A stretch of 64,000 bases of DNA from Solen grandis (lineage: Eukaryota; Mollusca; Bivalvia; Adapedonta; Solenidae): positions 36,088,469-36,152,468 of the forward strand of contig CM037789.1 of assembly GCA_021229015.1 (NCBI GenBank), written 5' to 3'. Below the pieces are notes generated by a model. It did not search any database. It had not been told where the DNA came from and saw only the letters and a list, made by a program, of their open reading frames with translations. A program made the translations under genes and the position numbers. Below, piece by piece: positions 58,580-64,000 of the stretch; the stretch's first letter is position 1, and each line of letters starts with the position of its first letter.

Positions 58580-59040
58580 CTCTCTCTCTAAAAAAATAAC
58601 TTTTGACCATTCAATTCATCAGCTTTTACGTTTGTTACTTTCTTCGAACCTGTCCATGATACCAGTATTGCACGATTATTGCATTAAACTATTCAGAGGA
58701 ATCGTATTGTGATACATATAGATAAATAATAGTTTTCATGCTTAAAATTCAGACTTGGAATATGTCATAACACTTTGTATAAAATTCGGTGTAAGCAAGG
58801 TTGTGCCCGTATTATGCAACACATAAAATAATCTTCAAAAATATAAAAAATAAACACCCGAAAATCCCATTTTGTTGGCTAAATAATGTGCACGTCATTG
58901 TAACGGAACGGTCAGTTTTGTTTATGAAATATACCATCTTAAATGGAATTTACGGAGAAACAATATGTGATTTTAAGACGACCGTTGCAATACAAACCCA
59001 ATTAATATAGACACAGCAAGCTCGTCTGTTTTCAAATTGT
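57900..59040. other. No gene seen apart from microsatellite
   Basis: AT-rich intron or intergenic DNA with the (AC)n(TC)n tract at 58.53 kb. An acceptor-like TTTACCTTTCTTAG occurs on the minus strand near 58020-58035. Confidence 0.4.
58533..58590. repeat. (AC)n(TC)n composite microsatellite
   Basis: About 25 AC units with one AAAC interruption, followed by six or seven TC units. Same layout as the tract at 24.05 kb. Confidence 0.9.
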
Positions 59041-59047
59041 AGCTCAC

Positions 59048-59118
59048 CATCGGATACCGGTTCGGGGCGAAGGTCGTGTCTAATAGCGCGTGGTGTCAAG
59101 GGAACGCGTGACCTTTTC
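59048..59118 (-). CDS. Candidate exon, gene C
   Basis: On the minus strand, after CATCTCACTAGCAG, one phase base and 23 codons (with VPLTPRAIRHDLRPEPVSD) lead to a donor (GATG|GTGAGC). The entry phase fits the donor at 59170, but the intron would be only 51 bases, short for an animal. Reading on past the donor the frame stays open to 58950. Proline- and arginine-rich, not AT-biased. Confidence 0.3.
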
Positions 59119-59169
59119 CTGCTAGTGAGATGACCCCACTCCAATTGCCATTATTTGGCCTATACTTAC

Positions 59170-59305
59170 GCTTTTATTACTTCGGTTAATCTGACAGATT
59201 TTGTTGAATATAAACGAGGCCTGACACATTCAGAAACATTACTGTCAAAAACAATTTTCTTCACCGTCGCTTTCAGCTCCGCGCCATTTTTACATGCCGT
59301 TTTGC
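59170..59305 (-). CDS. Candidate exon, gene C
   Basis: 136 nt on the minus strand between an acceptor (GATGCTGTCACCAG) and a consensus donor (AAAGC|GTAAGT). One frame is open: two phase bases, 44 codons and two bases. The peptide, with ELKATVKKIVFDSNVSEC followed by RPRLYSTKSVRLTEV, is lysine-rich and looks coding. The entry phase agrees with the donor of the 41-nt exon at 60568 (junction GGC). An in-frame ATG pair just upstream means it could instead be a first coding exon. Family not recognised. Confidence 0.42.
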
Positions 59306-59818
59306 CTGGTGACAGCATCATTACAAAAAGCTACTTATTGGGAATAAGTAATTGAGACTGTAACGAAGTTTACATTCAATAATTGTAAGCCCCTTTTAAT
59401 CATTTAATGACAGTAAAGAACGCTTAATGGAAAAGAACCATTCATCAGCGCCAACCAGCCCTCTAATTCTTTCACAACTGAGTACACCCATACAATATGC
59501 CAAGACAAAATAACAGGTGCACGCAACATTCGTTTTTTCCTGATTGAAAATAAGACATTTTGTCATTATTTTTATCACGAAGTAATGAGAGTTAAAAGAA
59601 GATGTATTTTCTTTAACATTCCGGAGGGTTCGTGCAAGAATCATATAACCCCTTTAAACACGTGGATCTAACAATAGTAACATTATTTATCCTGAATGTT
59701 TTCCAGTCACGATATATGTTTATTTACCATGGTAACTGAAATGGAATTTATTTAAATATTTCAATAGTTTAGTCCTGTTATTGAAAGGATTAATTTGTAC
59801 TAGCTATTTCTATTTCTC

Positions 59819-59894
59819 GATAATGGCTTAAAAATAAATTATATGAATATGGTACCGATAATGGCTTAAAAATAAATTATATGAATATAGTACT
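59819..59894. repeat. 38-bp tandem duplication
   Basis: CGATAATGGCTTAAAAATAA and the following ATTATATGAATATGGTAC occur twice in direct succession with one mismatch, a recent slippage-type duplication. Confidence 0.85.
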
Positions 59895-60567
59895 TTTAAT
59901 TATAGGTTAATTGAAATCTGAATTTTATGTATACAAAAGTAGACTTTATTGATATTCACTCTTTAATCAATGTAACGAACACGTGCACGTGAGAACTTCA
60001 AAAGAATAAATATGCAGTATTAAACCGGTTGACCATTCTGAGATCAATTCTCGCTGATTGGCTAGACGTTCTTTAATGTTTTAATCATTAATCGTAAAAT
60101 ACTACTTCATTAACAATAAGCATTTGTTCAAAAGTATCTGAATATAGCCGGAAAAAAGCTCACATACATTAATCCAACGAAATTAAATCAGTTTTCTGAA
60201 ACACAAATCAAAACATAAAATAAGCCAAATTTGATGCTTGTCCTTACCGACCGATATATGGCAAGAATTTGGCCATGCGTTGTGGTAGGATGCTTCCATG
60301 CGTAATGTTTTTTTTTGTTTTTTGTGGGTTTTTTTCTCTCTTTTTGTGGTTAACCTCGAAAACTGATAATGAAAAGGACGCTCACATTCATGTGCTAGCA
60401 ATTATGCAAGAAGCGTCTAACAGACCCATTTGATTAAACCATGACGATTTTTAAGTTTAAAAAAAAGGGGCCAGTTAATGCATGCAACACTATGCCCAGC
60501 ACGGGTTTCGTATATTTTTGTTTAAAGAATTGCACGTATGTAGTATCATATTGTTTGTATTACTTAC

Positions 60568-60608
60568 CATCGACTGTGCTTTGCTTTTCATTGAGCTGAT
60601 GAAAGTAC
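60568..60608 (-). CDS. Candidate 41-nt internal exon, gene C
   Basis: A strong acceptor (TTTTAATGCTCTCTCATAG) and a near-perfect donor (GATG|GTAAGT) on the minus strand. One frame gives YFHQLNEKQSTVD with one base at each end; another frame is open too. The first frame joins in phase to the exon at 59305, about 1.26 kb away. Earlier exons would lie further right, possibly outside the window; I could not find them. Confidence 0.38.
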
Positions 60609-60997
60609 CTATGAGAGAGCATTAAAACAAGGCAATATCAGAAAGTCCATTTCCATTTTAGACTGTGTGCATGCTGTATATTCTATTTATATAAATATAC
60701 GTGTCCAATACACTCACGATGTATTTATATAGCATTTACTAAACATGCACGTTATTTTCAGATTTTCTTGATTTGCAGGATATCACGGTGAAAGAATTAA
60801 CTATAATATAGACATACTATTTACATGCCTCCATGATTTAATGTCACGAAACTGACATTACCTTCAAGAATCAAAATGTGTTTATGCTTCAAAGAGAAAG
60901 AAATGTCAACAATTTCACACATACGTGTTGGAACAAAATCTTCGCAGCTTCGGTTTGTTTTGATTCTCTAAATGGTTCAGGTATCCGTTTAGTTAGT

Positions 60998-61362
60998 TGC
61001 CAGCTTTATTTGCCATCCAATGAAAACGCTGCAGTCTTTCACCTTTGGAGGTAATACTATATACAATTTAGTCCAAAGTTCCTAAAATACTAATTTCCAT
61101 AGTGCAATAGACCATTTCACCAGAGGATCGGCAATATCCGGTATTATTCGCTGATTTAAATTCACCAATCAGTGACTGGGTAAACATTTCAAATATATGT
61201 TTACTTCCCACTGACCAATGTGTGAAATTATACACAAGCATGTAGATTTGGTGTTCGGGAGGTGCTCGTTGATTTACGTATGTTAACGTCTCATTTCAGA
61301 GTGAGAAGCCAAATATAATTAAGAATTAAAAACATCATCCATAGCTGTTCTACAGAAACTAG
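60998..61362 (-). repeat. Dispersed repeat, copy 2 (long)
   Basis: On the minus strand it starts AGTTTCTGTAGAACAGC, continues with TTATATTTGGCTTCTCACTC and ends TTGGATGGCAAATAAAGCTG followed by GCAACTAA. These blocks match the short copy at 45.5 kb, but the middle is about 180 bp longer. Next to it, CATCCATAGCTGTTCTACAG and CTGAAGAACAGCACGGATG (61340-61411) face each other as a small inverted repeat. Confidence 0.5.
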
Positions 61363-61419
61363 AAACATTCTTCGGCGTTGAAGTTCCAAATATCTGAAGA
61401 ACAGCACGGATGAACACAA

Positions 61420-62320
61420 ATAATACGTATCTAAAACACAATATGAATGATTTCCTAACGTAAAAAATCAGTTTTGTGATGATACAGTATTTTTAACACA
61501 AAGTAATGTGAAAATATAGGAGATAGAAAGTATGAATTTATTTAACTGTTGCGTTTTCTTTCACCTAGTGTTTATTTTCTATCATGTTCGCTGATCTCAT
61601 TCAATACCCCCAGACAGTTGTGTGGCAGTAAAGAAAATATCGACAATACATCTTTATAAACTGTTACTAGTTACTGTCGTGTCCGATCACCTCATACGAT
61701 AACCCTTCGTTTAAAGCCCTGCCAACAACAATGTCCTTTTCTTCGAATGAGCACACACACGAGTTTAAATGAAAATCGTTTGTCATCATCTTTTGTTTCG
61801 TTTAAATGCAAGAGCCCGGGTGAGCGCAGTAATGACGATGTTGCAGATCGTTGGGGCTGATAAGGGAAGCTACTCTCACGTGGTATGGGTCACGTGGTCT
61901 GGCAAGCGGACAGTGGTTCGTTCCTCCCGCCAAGATTTCATTGCGTGATAACTAATGTAACCAGAACATCAAAATGTCTACACCTCTTTCTTATTAAAAT
62001 GACATGCAATGGTGTGTAGAAGTGCGCTATTCTCTTTCTACATGAAATGCCGTTTTTTGGGGGTTTTTTTTTTTTTGTTGTTTTCGTAGATTATCGAAAT
62101 ATTATTCTAAAACATGAATCAAGGAAAGAAAATAAAATTTCCTCATTGCATAATTTTCAAATTCATTCAAATTTAAACAATTTATGAGTAGCAAATACGT
62201 GTCACTTTATATGGTTTCCTTGTTTTCTATCAAATTATGAACGTTTGCATAAGTTAATATCTTTCAGGCATGCTTGGCGTTAAAGTCCCACTGACTTTTT
62301 TTTCCAGTAATTAGGGTTTT
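61420..62320. other. No gene seen
   Basis: AT-rich DNA with one GC-richer patch near 61810-61930 (containing two ACGTGGT words). No supported gene. Confidence 0.4.
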
Positions 62321-62326
62321 TTGTCT

Positions 62327-62533
62327 GTCTTTACCACCCACTCAATCCCTCACCGCGTGGGCTCAAGTCTCGGCAGGATCATTCGGATTTTCATGTGAGG
62401 AAGCCTTCCAGCTTGAGGTAGGTCGGTGATTCTACCCGGATTCCTCAATGTATTCGAGGTCTTTCTCCACCTGAAATTAGCTGGGCGTCGCTATATGACT
62501 GACATACTGTCGCAGCGACGGTAAACTCAAAAT

Positions 62534-62566
<33 letters not shown>
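62327..62566 (+). mobile_element. tRNA-SINE family 2 with (TCAA)n tail
   Basis: The head is damaged (GGGCTCAAGTCTCGGCAGGATC for the B box). The body has TTTCATGTGAGGAAGCCTTC, CAGCTTGAGG, TCTTTCTCCACCTGAAATTAG and a CGACGGTAAACTCAA end, closing with seven TCAA units. The tetranucleotide tail distinguishes it from family 1 (AAAC tail). Confidence 0.65.
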
Positions 62567-62568
<2 letters not shown>

Positions 62569-62569
62569 T

Positions 62570-63630
62570 TTGTCTGAATAAGACATTGCTTTCTTATTGA
62601 GATAGAGCACACTGAAAATAAATGGCATGATTCCACACCAAGCTGTCCTTGAAATTAGTCCTTGAACTAACTTAAATGTTTTAATGATGAGCTTTTATGT
62701 GCCGTTAAACACTGACAGGATATCAACTTTAAGTAATGAATGAAAGTGTCATTTTTCCGAGAAAAGTTGCCAAGCATCCTGTGAGTGCTTTTCTTAAACG
62801 TAGAACCTATCCTAACTATAGACGTCAATTATATTGATTCATTATCCTGTTAGATATTAGCATTGGTAGACTTTATTTTAGTATAACAATTTAGCAATTC
62901 TTTCATATATACGTATGTATGTATTTATATTGATGCTGTGTCACGTGATTACCTTGCAGTCATTAACGGATGCATAATATAATGTGTTAAGTCCATGTTT
63001 AGAGTCTTGTATGCCCACTGGACACGGTGCTTATTTCTATGATATTTATGTATGTACACTAAACGAACTTAAGTACTCCGACAACTTTTCTGTGTATATA
63101 TTGTGTTAGAATTATTATAACTAGTCTAAGTCGATACTGTATAAACTTTAATCATAGTATCATCATTTTATAACAGAAAATGCATTTTGCAATAATTCAA
63201 ACTTAACAAAAAAAGCCAATAACTGAGTTCGATAGTATCATAAAAATCAAACACCGCCTCGTTCAATCAATACCGCTATATCCTCCGCCGCCTTGTAATA
63301 GTCCATTGGCGATTCCTCTTTGTTGCAGCGACATTCGGGTCATTTTGTGTTTTTTATGTTAGGCACATCAACACACTAACAATTTGTGTCAAAATTGACC
63401 ATGTGGGTATCTTGCACGAAATGCACGTGCCCATTTTCAAGTTTCAATAGGTGGTCGTCATATTTAGTTTCGCATGATTGATTTTGTCAAAATCATTCAT
63501 GCAGACAAAAGGTCGAGTCAGTACACATTTTCAGCATTGATTTGGCATATATTTTGAAAACTCCAGTTTCCCTGAGTTTGAAATTGGAGTACTTTAAGTG
63601 TACATTACATGTATAAGACATGCCATTACA
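62570..63630. other. No gene seen
   Basis: AT-rich DNA without recognised repeats or genes. Confidence 0.4.
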
Positions 63631-63636
63631 ATAAAT

Positions 63637-63805
63637 CACTTACTTATTTACTTACTTACTTAACTTACTTACTTACTTACTAAGCACCAAACACAGTGGA
63701 GAAATACCAGTGCCATACTTAACGATTTTTTTATGTCACGGTCAGGGATTGAACTCATGACCCACTGGTTACGGGAGAGACACACTTATTGTCCAACTTA
63801 TTTCA
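63637..63805 (-). mobile_element. tRNA-SINE-like element with (AAGT)n tail
   Basis: On the minus strand a B-box-like GAGTTCAATCCCTGACCGTGAC is preceded by TCTCCCGTAACCAGTGGGTC. It is followed by GGCACTGGTATTTCTCCACTG, TGTTTGGTGCT and about ten AAGT-type units. The head start is approximate. It is either a fourth SINE family or a diverged relative of family 1. Confidence 0.5.
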
Positions 63806-64000
63806 TTAATAAATTAATTTATCAGTCTACATACTTTTTAATACTATTAAATGTATCTATCATAGTACTATGTGCTTATATGTTTGCTTATAAAAGCAAT
63901 ACATTTGTCTAAACTTTAATATTAAATGTATGTTGTTGTTTTTTATTAACAGCAATAAAATCCATGCTGTTATAAATGAGGAACTGAGTAACATAAGCAA

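Noticed and set aside
62955..63040. Minus-strand segment with a CAAG|GTAATC donor and two open frames
   Set aside because: The upstream side has no credible pyrimidine-rich acceptor and stops lie immediately before it.

Overview
The window looks like animal (metazoan) nuclear DNA, most likely from a bivalve mollusc. It is AT-rich and intron/intergenic in character, with no long open reading frames. It is packed with tRNA-headed SINEs with short-tandem tails, TTAA-flanked MITEs, a Helitron-like element and short tandem arrays of the kind common in bivalve genomes. The bivalve assignment is inference from repeat style. No operon, CRISPR, phage or bacterial feature is present. Two 100-base N runs (7401-7500 and 57501-57600) are scaffold gaps.

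Bases 1-7400 differ from the rest: isolated bases seem to have been swallowed by neighbouring homopolymers. Three copies of a MITE found intact elsewhere in the window, and one SINE, can still be recognised there in smeared form. The segment is therefore best read as poorly corrected sequence, and its apparent reading frames should not be trusted.

From 7501 to about 15.8 kb on the plus strand there is a series of short splice-flanked open segments with mostly compatible phases. They may be the 3' part of one gene with alternative terminal exons. The same interval holds a piggyBac-type MITE, the decayed C-terminal end of a LINE reverse transcriptase and a 708-bp foldback element of Harbinger type. 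From 16 to 30 kb the DNA is mostly SINEs of three families, one possible small Cys-rich coding segment (17.0-17.4 kb, minus), a second LINE fragment, and one well-folded tRNA-Cys(GCA) gene at 29.07-29.14 kb.

From 30 to 43 kb there are tandem arrays, another piggyBac-type MITE, a 2.6-kb Helitron-like element with internal TGACGTCA-rich repeats, and a 240-276-bp tandem duplication. From 43 to 54 kb there are four inverted-repeat elements, a possible two-exon gene end (47.9-48.3 kb) and a third intact piggyBac-type MITE. From 54 kb to the end, four phase-compatible candidate exons on the minus strand (60.6 to 57.7 kb) may be the 3' end of a second gene.

The tRNA gene and the mobile elements are the best-supported calls. 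The exon models come from splice-site and reading-frame inspection only; no protein family was recognised and none is named. I saw no convincing new biological system. The more unusual structures are the foldback element, the Helitron-like element with its CRE-like internal array, and a repeated promoter-like segment.
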